From Ectobius pallidus (Eukaryota > Arthropoda > Insecta > Blattodea > Ectobiidae), in assembly GCA_964059195.1 (NCBI GenBank), contig CAXKWD010000008.1, forward strand, positions 48,464,502-48,528,501: 64,000 bases of DNA, given 5' to 3'. The position numbers and the translations under genes are program-made. This document shows positions 42,876 through 55,070 of the stretch, in pieces; within the stretch, counting starts at the first letter, position 1; each line of letters opens with the position of its first letter. Below the pieces are notes generated by a model, which was not told the origin of the DNA, ran no database searches, and saw only the letters and a list, made by a program, of their open reading frames with translations.

Positions 42876-44361
42876 CCCAGCTTACGAATTAGCCAAGTTA
42901 TTTGTAAAAAGGCTGACGTAAATCCAGGGAAGAACAAAATGGTCAATCAGTAATTCTTTTGATGCCAAGGAACTTTTGGAAAAAGTGGAGTGCGACCAAG
43001 AACATTTTATGTTTAGTCTGGACATAGTCTCACTGTATCCTAGTATACCCCGCGCACTGGCGGGAGAATTTGTTTTTAAATGGTTAACGGATTTGGGAGA
43101 CAACGAATACCGGAGATGGTATGAGGTGTGCACTGAGCATAATGTTTTCCAGTTCAGTGGGATCATTTATAAACAGAATGAGGGCCTTCCGATGGGTAAC
43201 CCGGTGTCCGGGATAGTTTCTGACATTTTCATACATTTTATTGAAAGGTGGATGTTGGACAAATATGTTGATAACATAACCGCATATATGAGATACGTGG
43301 ATGAAGTTTTGGTCCTGTCCAATAATATTTCTGACCGAATGTTAGAAGATTTTAACGGCTTTCATGACAAGGTAAAATTTACCATTGAAAAACTACTCAA
43401 TAAATGCTTAAATTTTCTAGATCTCAGAATTACTTTAGAAAGCCCCAAGATCAGGGTGGGTATATACAGGAAACCCAATAAGGGATGGATATACATACAC
43501 AAGAGGTTTGCTCACCATCCTCGAATCAAAGACAACGTATGGTGTAATTTCGCAACTAGGGCCATCAGATTGTGTAATAATCCAGAGGATCTGAAGAGGG
43601 AAAAGGAAGAAATTTTCACGTTGGCTGGTGAAAATGGTTATAATAGCAGAAGGATAAGTAGAATCTGGAACAGGGCTGAAAATTTGTGTGACAAGTCCAG
43701 ACGAGACCAGAAGGACCTGGATAAGAAGTATGTCAGCTTAACCTACAATCCAATGACTAGTGAAAAGATTTATAAGTTGCTGCAGAAGTATGATTTAATT
43801 CCTGCATACAAAACTGAGCGAACTATTGAGAGTATATTTTCTAACTTTAAACAGGTTGGCAGAATAAAGACTAAGATGGAACTACCTGGAGTATACTTGA
43901 TAACGCGCAAAGAATGCAGGGTCTTGTATATTGGTGAAACTGGGAGGTTGTTCAGAGTGAGAATGATGGAACATGAAAGAGACATATGGCTCGGGAGACT
44001 AGCAACCGTTTTAAGCCAACACATGGTTGACAGTAAACACCACATTGACAAACTCAGGATTGTAAAAATCTAACACGACCCTGTAAAGAAGAGAATCGTG
44101 GTGGCGGTAAACATCATTGGCAACCAAGGGAGTTTGAATAGGTACGATGGGGACCTCGGAGACTATTGGTTAAGTCTGATCAAGAGTTTTAAAAACGTTA
44201 AGCGCATAGTAAAATTTCCCTCGCCTCCTGCGATCGATAGTTTGGACACCATTTACAACATCCCTGAAGAGTGGATTAAAAGATTTGGGAGAACAACAGG
44301 TTTTCAAGTCGATGTCCCGTACGATCCAGAAGGCGGTGAAACCAGCGATTCGGCTTTGTGA
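42876..44361 (+). pseudogene. Penelope-like element copy 3, RT and GIY-YIG part
   Basis: It resumes with AYELAKLFVKRL right after the BEL/Pao target duplication. The long ORF from 42976 has FSLDIVSLYPSIP (first catalytic Asp), NEGLPMGNPVSGIVSDIFI, and MRYVDEVLVLS, where YxDD has become YVDE. Thumb, linker (LLQKYDLIPAYKTERTIES) and GIY-YIG domain (GVYLITRKECRVLYIGETGR) follow. A TAA at 44071-44073 stops that ORF inside the C-terminal region, and 44098-44361 continues with NIIGNQGSLNRYDGDLGD to the natural end. A TAA after RL near 42917 also breaks the RT. Much better preserved than copy 1 but not functional. Confidence 0.92.
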
Positions 44362-44457
44362 ATGCGAGTTGTAGCCAAGGATACTCCACGAGTTTGTTTG
44401 TCGTCAGTTGGAACTTTCATTTCTTCTAATTTTGATGTACTTGATGAAGGCCTAGTG
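44362..44457 (+). repeat. PLE 3' untranslated region with degenerate ribozyme core
   Basis: Matches the copy 2 3' region (GGATACTCCACGAGTTTGTT; GTCAGTTGGAACTTTCATTT) up to CTTGATGAAGGCC near 44440-44452, equivalent to the CTGATGAAGGCC of 33962-33995. Homology stops soon after, at the hAT fossil. Confidence 0.7.
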
Positions 44458-45494
44458 GTTTTGATAATTTCGAAATAAGAGAGGAGCTGGTAAAGATTAT
44501 ACTGTTAAAAGGACGCACGATAGTAGAGGACATACTTTTAGCAGTTAAAGATCTTATCTCTGAAAATATTCCTATAAATAAGTTGGTGTGCTTGGCAACT
44601 GATGGAGCTCCTGTGATGGTGGGCAGAGTGTTGTGTCGTAAATACAACAGCTTTCCAAAATGTCTGTATTACCATTGTGTAATACACCAGCAGTCACTTT
44701 GTGGAAAGTTTTTAAAGTATGAACAGTCATAAATATAGTGAACAAAGTTAGAGCACATGCAATCCAGAGACTTTTGTTCAGAGCACTGACTGATGAACTA
44801 GTTTACCAGTATGGTGATATACTGCTTCATACGGAAGTTCGTTGGCTTAGTAGAGGCAGAGTGTTACCACGTTTTCAAGAGTTGCTTCCTGCCTTAGTGG
44901 AATTTTTTAAAGAACGAGGCGAATCCTTCCGTGAACTAGAAGATCCGGTTTGGTTGCAGGATTTTGCTTTTCTCGCAGACATCACCGAAAAGTTAAACAT
45001 CCTTAACTTGCAGCTTCAAGGTAAGGATAAAGATATTTGAAATTCAACAAACACTTCCAAGATTTCAAAAGGATTTCAATTGTTGCACAGTTTGTCAAAT
45101 CACCTTTTATAGAGATTGATGCTGAAGAGTTCTCTACTTGTGTCATGGAGAATTTTGATTTTGAAGAAGACAGTGCTGCAGTGTAGTTGGAACTGATTGA
45201 TTTTCAAAATGATTTATCTGTGAATTCGCTTTCTTCAATATTTCAAATATTTGGCCTCTTGTTCCTAAAGAAAAATATCCAATTTTGGTCCAGGTTGCTC
45301 TCAAAGTGAAGGCAATGTTCAGTTCTACATATCTGTGTGAGGTTTCTTTCTCCAGTATGAAGTTTATTAAAAATAAGTACAGAAACAGACTCATTGCTGA
45401 ACACATGGACAACTGTATTCGAATGGCAGCCACTACCTACTCTCCCAACATTAAAAAACTTGATGACAAAAAGGAGTTCCATCCTTCTCATTGA
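44458..45494 (+). pseudogene. hAT transposase pseudogene (GTF2IRD2/ZBED-like clade)
   Basis: Segments in order: EELVKIILLKGRTIVEDI and CLATDGAPVMVGR (RNase H-like core with the Asp of TDGAP), then CLYYHCVIHQQSLCGK (conserved Cys-His of hAT). After an in-frame TAA near 44728 comes 44738-45040 with EVRWLSRGRVLPRFQELLP. A last segment (45285-45494) has FSSTYLCEVSFSSMKFIKNKYRNRL, the C-terminal dimerisation domain. Stops and frameshifts occur between segments. The N-terminal BED finger and first catalytic region are missing where the sequence joins the PLE 3' end. The large hAT proteins of this clade are common in arthropods. Confidence 0.85.
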
Positions 45495-45499
45495 AGTTA

Positions 45500-45911
45500 A
45501 TGAGTGTAATAAAAAAAATTCTGCCCGTACATTTGTTATTTATTACTAACTACACTTCAATTTCTTTCTTATGTACAATTCCATTTCAATTTCTTTTTGT
45601 TATATACAGTTTAATTAAAATTTATTTCATATTTAGGGTATAAACAGATGTAAGATTTTTTTAAAGTTGGTAGTTATTTTGGTGGGTAGCTCACAGTAGG
45701 ATTTTAAAATGGTAGGGTAGCTCAGAAGCTGAACTAGAAGGTATGTTTTTGAAAAAACACAAATGTAAGCCAATACAACAGCTTCGTGGAAAATGTTACA
45801 ACTTCTTTCTTTCCATCCGTTATATGCATGCAACTCCTTATCATAGCGAATATTAGTCATTACATGCCTTTTCAAAATAGAGGGATATCCATTTTTTTAT
45901 AAATAGGTCAC
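45500..45911. other. No recognisable feature
   Basis: AT-rich 3' flank of the hAT fossil; an 80-codon minus ORF has no domain. Confidence 0.5.
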
Positions 45912-46225
45912 TATTTATTTATTTAACCTGGCGGAGTTAAGGCCATAAGGCCTTCTCTACCACTCAGCCAGGGCAAAAACATGAAATACATAATGATAAT
46001 AATAATAATAATAATGATTAATAATAAATTAAAAAAGAACTGATATACATGAATACAAGAAACGTACATTAAATACAAAGAAAAAATTTGAATAGTACTT
46101 CAATAATATGAATAGGCCTATATAATACAAATGACTAAAAAAAGAAATAAAAAATGATGAAAGTCTAAACAAATACATTCTTAGTTATTACAAAATATGA
46201 CAAATAAAATGTATATTACTAATTA

Positions 46226-46920
46226 CAGTTGACTCCCTTTAGTCCGGCCTCGGATGGTTCGGATGAGTCATCTGCGCGCAGAAGGGTTTCTCACGGCAGT
46301 AATAGATTAGAATAAACATTCTATTACTGAATGACATTCTTCTTATGGTGAGGAATGTGATGTAATATAAATAGATTATTGGGCAGCACTCATCACTGTT
46401 TATTGATCCTTTTGTGAAGCCGTTTTCAAATGTTACTTAATCTTGCGTGGAGCCTTCGTCATGAATAAGCATGCCTGTTTAGTTTTCAGTGTTATGTGTA
46501 AACAAATCACTTGACGATTGCGTTCATTTCAGACTTGAATTTTACTCTTGTGCTGTTAGTATCTTACTGTGAGTTTAATTTTTATAGTGCGACTACCTAT
46601 GTCGAGCAACAGGCTGCTGAATCAGCTATCGATGTAATGTTCATGAAGAAGTGGCATGATTATGCTTTCAAAAAAACAGTTCAACTAAAAAAGCAGAAGA
46701 ATATAACAGATTTCTTTTAATTTTGAAATTGTAATTGTAATGCTGTATTTTAATTTTTGGGTAAGTACGCTTTAAAAAATTGACAAAACCATCTTAGAAG
46801 TTGATTTTTGCTTTAATAGGTTATACTTTACATATTTAAAAGACCGCCGGATGGTCTGGCCATTTTTTAATCCGGTCGAGGGTCTGGTCCCGGGGTGGCC
46901 AGATTAGAGGGAGTCTACTG
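46226..46920 (+). mobile_element. pogo/Tigger-like element, internally deleted (695 bp)
   Basis: Ends CAGTTGACTCCCTTTAGTCC and, inverted, CAGTAGACTCCCTCTAATCT, with TA on both sides (46224-46225 and 46921-46922). Interior 46550-46720 keeps the transposase C-terminus, with VEQQAAESAIDVMFMKKWHD and KKQKNITDFF then stop, typical of the Tigger/jerky group. Helix-turn-helix and DDE regions are deleted. Confidence 0.88.
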
Positions 46921-46932
46921 TATTATCAATTC

Positions 46933-49245
46933 CTAAATGTTATTATATACTATATTTATTAAATGGCGCTTGAACTGTGAAGTCGTTTGGCAGCTCCTGA
47001 GATGGCTAGGCAGTGAATTCCAGTGACGAATAGCTGTTGTTGTAAACGAATTCAAATAATGTGTAGTTCTGTAAAGAGGCATGGATAGTAAGGGGTCAAG
47101 CTGAGAGCGCATGCCCAAGTTATGGTAGGAAGAAAGGTAATGAAAGCAACTGGAAAGATAGCTAGGTGTTGAGCTATGAAGAATTCTATAGAGCAGTATG
47201 AGACAGTGAAAATATCTTCGCTCATGCAGGCGTACCATCAAAGTGGTTCCAGTGACGGTGTTATGTGGTCATATTTACGAATGTTACATATATATCTGAC
47301 GCACTCATTATGAACACGTTGTAGTCTTTGAGTCAAATTGCTGTTTAAGTCAGTAAGTAGGACGTCACAATAATCAAAATGAGGCAAAATGAGTGATTAA
47401 ACAAGTGTTTTTCTTAATTGAAACAGGAGACAGTCTTTTATACTATACAGAGTATGCAGCGTTGCAAATGTTGTTTTGCAGATGTTAGCGACTTGCATAT
47501 CCCACGTTAAATTATGGTCAATGTGTATGCCAAGGTATTTAACGGTATTACTATAAGGAATTATAGAATCATTTAATTTCACTTGGTTTAGAAAATCTGC
47601 ATGTATTTTAGACAATTGCCGCTTGAGCGCTATTATGATAGCTTGTGACTTCCTAGGATTTAGCTTTAAGTCGTGTCTTTCTGCCCATTTAGAAATAGAG
47701 TCTAAGTCACATAGACACATAGTGTCATTTACACGGTCGAGTCGTGAGTGTGTATAGAGTACAATATCGTCAGCATAAATCATGTATTTACTGTGAGTCA
47801 AATTATTTGATATGTCGTTTATATATATTGCAAAAAGTAGAGGCCCCAGTACAGATCCCTGGGGAACTCCTGCCTTAACAGCCCGCTAAGAAGAGCTCAT
47901 ATTGTTTAAAACAACACATTGTTGACGGCCGTTAAGGTAAGAGCAGAACCAGTTCACGACATTATTTTAAAGATGTAGACGTCTAAATTTGCTTATAAGC
48001 ATATCTATGTTCACAGAGTCAAATACTTTGGAAAAGTCTAGTAAAGTCATCGCTGAAACTTTGCTCACGTCCATTGCAGTGCGGATGTCCTCAATGACAT
48101 TTATGACTGCAGTTGTAGTATTATGTCCTGTGCGGAAGCCAGATTGTAAAGAGTCAAGAAGATTATTTTCATTCAGGTAGTTAGTCAGTTGTTTGTGTAT
48201 AATGCTTTCCAGTGCTTTCGAGAGGGCAGGAAGAATGTTAATGGGATGATAATCATTGGGATTTTCAGGGGTTTTAACCTTTGGAAGGGGATATACATAG
48301 GCCTTCTTCCATGTACTAGGGAACTTGGCTGTCATGTTCGAAGCATTAAAAATGTGTGCTATTGTTGGTAATATTAAATGTGCTATTTTATTTATAAGAG
48401 TAATACTGATTTCGTCAACACCTGTCGCTTTAGACTTTATACGTTTCAAAGCTGATATTACGTCATCAACCATTATGTAAGAAAAGCAAAAATTGTCTCC
48501 TATAAAGTTTGTGTCCGTTTGCATGTCAGTCGTGTCATTTCGAAAATGTGTAGTAACATTCTGAGATGTGGGCATGACATTCGTGAAATATTCATTCAAA
48601 CGTTCAAGAGGTATAGAAATATGTTCTGTTTGCTTTTTTGTGTGTCCTATCCCCGTTGATCTCATACCCTGCCACAGGTCAGTCGGTGACGTGTTACGAT
48701 CAACAGGTTTGTTGATATATCCAACTTAGCATTTCTAATCATCTGTGTAGTTTTATTTCTAAGACGTTTGTAATGTTGAAAACTTTTGTCATTTTTGTTC
48801 TGTCTGAATTTCCTATATGCCTGATCTCTTAAAGCCATCATCTCTTGAATGTCGGGTGTTATCCACGGAGCAGGCGGTCTTCTTGTGTGTTTAGTCTTAA
48901 CAGGTGCATGTTTGTTATACAATTTAATTACTAAGTCATTAAATATATCTACTTTTTCGTCAACAGAATGTGCATGCCAAACTCTGTGCCAAGGTAGTTC
49001 TTTTGCGTCTTCTTTCAGGTCTCTGTAAGTAATTACCCTTGCTTTTCTTTTAGGGCACTGTAAAGAATAAATTACATAAATAATGTCGTGTGCAGAGATG
49101 CCCGGAGCAGGGACCTGTCCATGAGTCATTACTTTGTCAATATTGTTTGTTGCAATTAAGTCTAGAAAAGTTTCTGAAGTACATGTGTGGTGGGTAGGAT
49201 TTAGAGGAAGGATATTTAGATCGAATGACTGGAACTATTCATTCT
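46933..49245 (-). pseudogene. Jockey/CR1-type LINE ORF2 (partial endonuclease and reverse transcriptase)
   Basis: Order on the minus strand: end of the apurinic-type endonuclease (SETFLDLIATNNID; GISAHDIIYVIYS) and a basic linker (48662-49129); RT fingers and palm (47967-48665) with PLPKVKTPENPNDYHPIN, LQSGFRTGHNTTTAV and LLDFSKVFDSVN (first catalytic Asp); a segment with GVPQGSVLGPLLFAIYIND near 47850; YADDIVLYTHS (47397-47801), the intact catalytic YxDD box; and a C-terminal region (46933-47241) with HERRYFHCLILLYRILHSST and HWNSLPSHLR. At least one stop (near 47887) and several frameshifts inactivate it. Confidence 0.87.
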
Positions 49246-49249
49246 TGTT

Positions 49250-50336
49250 TATAAATGTTTATGGTATTTTCAACTGTTTTCATACAGTGATTTGTTTACA
49301 ATAAATTGTTGCCAACCAAAAGATCCTGAATTCTGCTGTGATACAAAATCACTGAAAGTTTTCCATTTACAATTCTAAGCACTAGCATAATGATATTATT
49401 TACGTTTAAAAATAACATAAAAGTCATACAATGTTCAACCGTTATGAAGAACATAACATATGGACACAAATAATGAAACTTACTAGCACTCTTTTGTTAA
49501 CATCATGCTTGCATGTTAAGCTCTATATAATGTCTTACACCGTAAATAACTATTACTGGTACTTTCCCAAGTCTGTCTTTTTTCCTTTCCAAACTTTCCG
49601 TATTTGAACGACCTCTGGAGTTCAAGTTACAGGAGAATCAAAAGGGCTGAAAATAAAATCTGAAAGCACACGTCATAATTTAATTATGAAACACTGGTTT
49701 GCAGAGCGACAGGAGCCAAAGAAAAAGAAGCTACTGGTACAGAAGTGAATAAATGTTATACTTGGAAAACTAAAAAAGGTGGGTGAGACGCTATGATAGT
49801 TCAAGAAGAGGAGGAGGAAAATCAGCCATGACTAGATGAATACTACATAGCCTATTAGTGAAAAGAAATACACTAATGCGAGGATCAAAATACTAAACAG
49901 TAAATATCATAGAAAAATCAGTTAACTAAACTGAAAGGATACTATGCCATAGGTGCTTAAAAGTAAAAGGGATGCACATGGCGTCCTGACACCATAGGTG
50001 GAAGCCAAAACAACTCCACAATAACTACAAACCCAATAGAAAATTATAAACTAGGAGAAGCCAAATTATGGCAAGCCCCACGCTGTCTGCAAGACTGTGC
50101 TCACACCCTGGACACCAGGGAGCAACTCCAGACACAAGAGGGGCAGCAACGACATACATGTCATGCTCATGTCTCAATTACGACCAAGTAAGTGGTGACT
50201 GCAGACATTTAGAAAACTTTATTTGAGTCCAGCCTTACTAAACGGCTGGCACACTTTACATCTGCAAGTAGACTTTAGCAAAATCATGAACATTTGCATT
50301 ATCAGAAAGTGGAATATTTTTTTTAGATTTGGTATC
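49250..50336. other. No recognisable feature
   Basis: AT-rich and A-rich sequence without ORF, tRNA or visible repeat. Confidence 0.5.
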
Positions 50337-50681
50337 TTAAGGCTCGTGTCCATATGAGAGCTGAGAGTGCGAGAAACTCTCGAGAGTAATCTCAGGTGGT
50401 GTGTCCACTTGAGAGTGCTAGTCCAATCCTGAGAGTAGCTGAGAGTAAAACTCGCGACATACTCTCAGAACCGTTCCACTTGAAACAAATATTGTGCGAG
50501 TTTTCATCTTGCATTTATGGATGGACAAGATGGACACACATCAATGTAGCCTATTATTCATTGTTAATATTAATGTAAGCATTTTATGAGGCTTGCTGAA
50601 TGCTTTTAAATGAATCCATTCATTTAATTATTACGCGTTTAGAAGAATTTGGCAATCTAATATAGTCAGGATATCGTCAGA

Positions 50682-52396
50682 CAGGGGCGGCCGGTGTTAA
50701 TGTGCTACTGTGCTATAGCACACTGTTCATTTCGTTGAATAAAATATTGTTGATTACTTAAACAAAAATTACCAAAATTCTGTTAAAAATACTTTTATAA
50801 AATTTCGATCATCTTAGATTTCCAACCGTTATACAATATGCGATATCCCTCACAACGTCGGGCGGTCAGCTTGAGTTGCTAAGCATTATACTGCAGTGTG
50901 CTCTTTCCTCCAGTAGCACTGCTCTTCTTGATGACGAGAGCGTGGAAAGTGCCCTGAGGCGAAGTGTAAATTTGTCGCTGTTAGCATGAAAACCGCCTCG
51001 TTGGAGCTATTCGTGGGATAGAACCCGACCCCCTATAGGTATGCTACATGCCGCACAAGAAACTGGCTGGTTGAGGGTGGAAGGTTGACGACCTCTTGTT
51101 TAGTATGGTTGGGGTGGATATTTTGAAGGCTGTTTTGCAAGTCTATAGGAACAGTCCTTGTAAACACATCTTATTGATGGCGGCTTTTCTTGACGTGCAG
51201 TATTAATAGAGTTCAAATCCGTGACTTGACATTAAATTTTATGAAAATATGAGACAGCTTAGCTTTGAGAACTAAATCTATACTTAATAGTAGCCTCATA
51301 GATTTGTTTGCTGAATTCAATGAGTACATATAAATACATAAATACATAATAATAAAGTATATACATAAATACGTGCAAAGCTAAAATCCAGGTTCCATTC
51401 CCGCCCAATATAAATTTTCCTCGATAGATTATACAGTGGAATTGAATTGCGAGAACTTTAACATTTACCTAGGAAGTAAGAAACTGAATGCTGAAAACTA
51501 CTCATAAATATTGTAATAAAATATTATTTAATTGCAGTATAAGGAATAATTTTTAGCGCCGAATAAAGTGAAATAAACGCGCACGCTAGCTCAGCGCCTG
51601 ACGAAGAGTAAGTTAGTACAATCTTATGTCTGGGGGACAGGACATTGTGACCAGACACCCTCTCAATTCTCAAACTGCATTCTGTTTCTGTGCAAAGTGC
51701 GACAGACAGAACCGACAGTGGAACAAGTACTAAGTATATTTCGTGGTGCGTGTGTGTTCATGTTCAGAATTATTGCTGTGAATGTGAAGAATTAATAACT
51801 TATCCATTTTTTAGGAGTCAGGAAGAAAAAATCGAGATAAAGCAAACACCCGAGTTGATTATGAATCAAAAAACGAAAAGGGCGATGTATGAAAACATTT
51901 GGATATGAGGTTGTGAAATTAGGATTGCTCTCTTCTATTTGGTGATTCCGATTCCTGGAGTAGAACGGGATTAACGGATTTAGGACACCTTAGTACGTTG
52001 ACAACATTTAGCACGTGCATAATGTATTAAATATTAGTTCTCTAGGCAGTGTGAATATTGGAGCACAGTTAAGCCAGGCATATCACGAGGAAAAATTGAA
52101 ACACAACCAACAAGTGGAAAAAAAAAAGGTACCTACTTTCAAAAATTATTGAGTGCATTAAGTTCTGTGGGGCTTTTGAACTTGCTTTGAGAGGTCACGA
52201 CGAAACCGAACAATCTGAAAATCCTTGCATCTTCTTAGGACTGATAGATTTAGTTTCGAATTTGGACACTGCTGTGCGGGAACACATGGAATTGCATGGA
52301 CATCATTTTTCGAAATAGGTGAATGGCATGTGACGTTTTATTTTTTGCATGTTCGTACTGTAGCACACACAATGTTTTTGTCACCGGCCGCCACTG
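50682..52396. mobile_element. hAT element (1715 bp) with transposase remnant
   Basis: Ends CAGGGGCGGCCGGTG and, inverted, CAGTGGCGGCCGGTGAC, with a perfect 8-bp duplication TCGTCAGA (50674-50681 and 52397-52404). Subterminal TAGCACAC words occur on both sides. Internal deletion has removed most of the gene. Confidence 0.92.
52133..52317 (+). pseudogene. TTF/ZMYM-type hAT transposase fragment
   Basis: The frame from about 52139 reads KIIECIKFCGAFELALRGHD, then NPCIFLGLIDLVSNLDTAVR and EHMELHGHH, matching the region before the catalytic core in TTF-finger hAT proteins (the RGHDE block). It is followed immediately by a stop. About 60 residues survive of a protein that is normally several hundred residues long. 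Confidence 0.7.
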
Positions 52397-52404
52397 TCGT
52401 CAGA

Positions 52405-53272
52405 GCATCATGAAATATTAGTGAGTTCGAAAGGTCCACAGATTAACTAGAAAGACACTGAAATGTGGTATGAGATTCTTGTTAAATATAACTAATTGTG
52501 ACTCTGTGCTTATCTGGCATCAAGCATGTGATTTCTAATTTATAGCATGTCAAGTCGAGTGGAGTAATCCTATCAAACTGAATCTAAACTCTGTGCATCT
52601 ACATGGACGGATAGGTCTACTATTTAACCTCTGCATCCATGAAGACCAAGAGCCAACAAATGCTCCTTGTTGGTCCTTTACCACTAGAGCAAAAGCATTT
52701 TGTGTGTTACATGTCTCTACTTTTATATGCAATAGACTCATGCAAGTCATCTTGGTTCCCTCAAAAGAGTACAAAAACCATCACCAAGATTGTTTAGGCT
52801 ACAGTGTTTCTAAACTCTGATTTGCAGAATATGTGGAATCGTATGTAATCTGCACTAATATTGTGTTTGTTTATATGATTACTTAACGATGAGGTTGTCT
52901 TCAACTTAGGCCTATGACCATCACCGCTGTTCCGGAATTTTGTCCTTCAGGAGATCCCTACATGCCTCTAATCTACAGACATGAGGGTTACTGCACCCGT
53001 TACAGCCTTCTTCGCTTCAGAATATTCTTGTAGAGGAATCGATGATCGCCTGTAGTGAACCATGGAGATTATCAGTATTTCATTCATCTTTCGTAAATGA
53101 ATGTAATGTAAAAAATTTATTATTGTTATAAACTTACTACATTTTTTTCATTATGAAGATATGAATATTAAACAATATTATAATCCGTTATCATTGAGAA
53201 TTATTCGATTTAGATATCATTTTTAGAAAATATAAATAAATATTGAAGACAAATTAAATAAATGAATATTTA
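52405..53272. other. Interior of the 4.3 kb element, unassigned
   Basis: Short ORFs on both strands at 52550-52820 cover the same DNA and show no domain. No further structure seen. Confidence 0.45.
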
Positions 53273-53274
53273 GG

Positions 53275-54240
53275 GCCATCTCTCCAAAACTATTCATAGC
53301 TCTACTGAAAGAAGTTTTCTGCAGAATGCCGGACGAATACGGAATAAATATTAATGGGAAAAAAACTCTTTAATCTCAGATTTGCAGACGATATTGTACT
53401 CATAACAGACTCACACGAGGAAGCCAAAGTCATGCTAACAAATTTATGCAAATCCAGCAAAGAAGTCGGCCTTAGTATCAATGTCAAAAAAACCAAAGTA
53501 ATGACAAACTGCACAGAAGAACCAATCAAAATTAACGATGACACAATAGAATATGTAAAAGTATATGTATACTTAGGTCAAATATTATCGTTTGACAATA
53601 AAATTCAAAAAGAAGTTTCAAGAAGAATCTCTTTAGCATGGAACAAATTTTGGAACTTAAAATTCATCCTATTAGACAAATCCTTAAGCATGAAGATAAA
53701 AAATGATGTGATGGATGCATTCTACCAGTTATGACTTATGGATCCCAAACATGGACATTAACTAAAAAAGATAAAAACATGCTACAGATTTGCCAGAGGA
53801 AGATGGAGAGGAAGCTGCTAAGCATCACATTGAAAGACAGAATAAAAAATGAAGACATTAGGAAAGCGACATCTATAAAGGATGTGATGGTTACTGCTTC
53901 CAGATTAAAACGGATGTGGGCAGGGCATGTCATGAGAATGAACCCGGAGAGATGGGTACATGCGATGACAGTGTGGGAGCCCAGAACTGGGAAAAGAAGT
54001 GTTGGAAGACAGAAATCGCGATGGGAGGACGAGTTTAAGAGTGTTGTGGGGAACTTGTGGTCTAGGAGTGCCAGAGACAGAAAGAAGTGGAAAACTCTTG
54101 ACAATTAATACTAAAACTAGAGTCAATTAACTTATATTAAATTTTAGCGTTCTCAGGTGAGGCTAGCCTGAAACGTTCTTATTTAACGAGTCAGCCACCC
54201 TGGTATGCCAGGAGGCCCTTGCCCGCTATGGGATGCTTGT
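53275..54240 (+). pseudogene. RTE-like LINE reverse transcriptase, C-terminal half
   Basis: It opens with LFIALLKEVFCRMP (thumb-side palm) and LRFADDIVLI, the catalytic box (FADD form of YxDD). It continues through VGLSINVKKTKVM to 53734. A small deletion shifts the frame to 53731-54108, with MTYGSQTWTLTKKDKNMLQI, RMWAGHVMRMNPERW and KRSVGRQKSRWEDEF. The 5' part is missing, as in ordinary LINE truncation. A 3' untranslated stretch of about 130 bp with TATGCCAGGAGGCCCTTGCC closes it. This LINE differs from the copy at 56841-60251. Confidence 0.85.
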
Positions 54241-54619
54241 GGGCTAATTCTTAATAATCAATTTTAAAAATAAGTTTTACTGTATAAAATGATACAGATA
54301 TATTAAATTTAATATTACATATGGGCCTTAAAATCGACAGTAAATGATATTTCTTTATATCAGTTTTATCATATGGCTTGGTGGGCATAATATACACATT
54401 ATCCACTCTCAGAGAACTCTTAGCTTTACGAAACAGATTCGTATAATGCGTGCTGCTCTAGGAAATTGATTGCAAAGGCGTGTCCACCTGCGAGTTGACT
54501 CTCTGAATGCCACTCTCCACTACCTCTCAGACAGTGTTCTCATTCATGTGTCCACATACCGAAATGCAACTCTCGAGAGTTTCTCGCACTCTCAGCTCTC
54601 AAGCGGATACGAGCCTTTA

Positions 54620-55070
54620 AAGAAGAATCCTCTACAGAAATTTTTAACTGCTCCAACTGACACAATGCTGTAGCAGAATGGAAAACTTCACATACAAAAC
54701 TGATAAACCTACAAGACTAAGAAACTCTTTATCTTTCATCTGACTCTCTATGTTGCAGAAGATGAGACAGACTTCTTTTTATTCTTCAAATATTTTTAAC
54801 AAATCAGTTTCACTTAAATATCACAATGTACAGTATTATTAATTTCATGGTAAATCATAAATAAGCTGTCATTTCGCAAACTGAGTTAAAATTCACATTT
54901 AATCGTGATAGTAGAATCTTTTAATTATAGTAACAATCGCTAATAATTAATGCTATCTCTTTAATATCTGTGGGAGATAGAAAATGGTATGTAACTGTCT
55001 GTGTGTGGTTTCTTCAATTTCTGGCTTGGCAACAACCCTAGCGCTTCAGATTTTGTAACAAATAACATAT
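54620..55070. other. No recognisable feature
   Basis: AT-rich, no supported ORF. Confidence 0.5.

Larger units (their letters stand above)
45912..49245 (-). mobile_element. Jockey/CR1-type LINE, 5'-truncated, with nested pogo element
   Basis: On the minus strand the element starts inside the endonuclease domain at about 49245, runs through RT and C-terminal region to about 46932, is interrupted by a pogo/Tigger derivative (46226-46920), then finishes in a 3' tail. The tail contains GGCCTTATGGCCTTAACTCC and ends in TAAATAAATA-type repeats near 45912-45925. A short (AAT)n lies at about 46003-46020. Confidence 0.82.
50340..54616. mobile_element. 4.3 kb TIR element, PIF/Harbinger-like by target site
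   Basis: Left end AGGCTCGTGTCC and inverted right end AGGCTCGTATCC lead into shared subterminal sequence GAGAGCTGAGAGTGCGAGAA and ACTCTCGAGAGT, so TIR homology extends about 50 bp. Both sides are flanked by TTA (50337-50339, 54617-54619), the trinucleotide preferred by PIF/Harbinger. Its own transposase is not recognisable; the interior is filled by a nested hAT (50682-52396) and a LINE fragment (53275-54240). The alternative is a composite of unrelated MITE halves. Confidence 0.68.
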
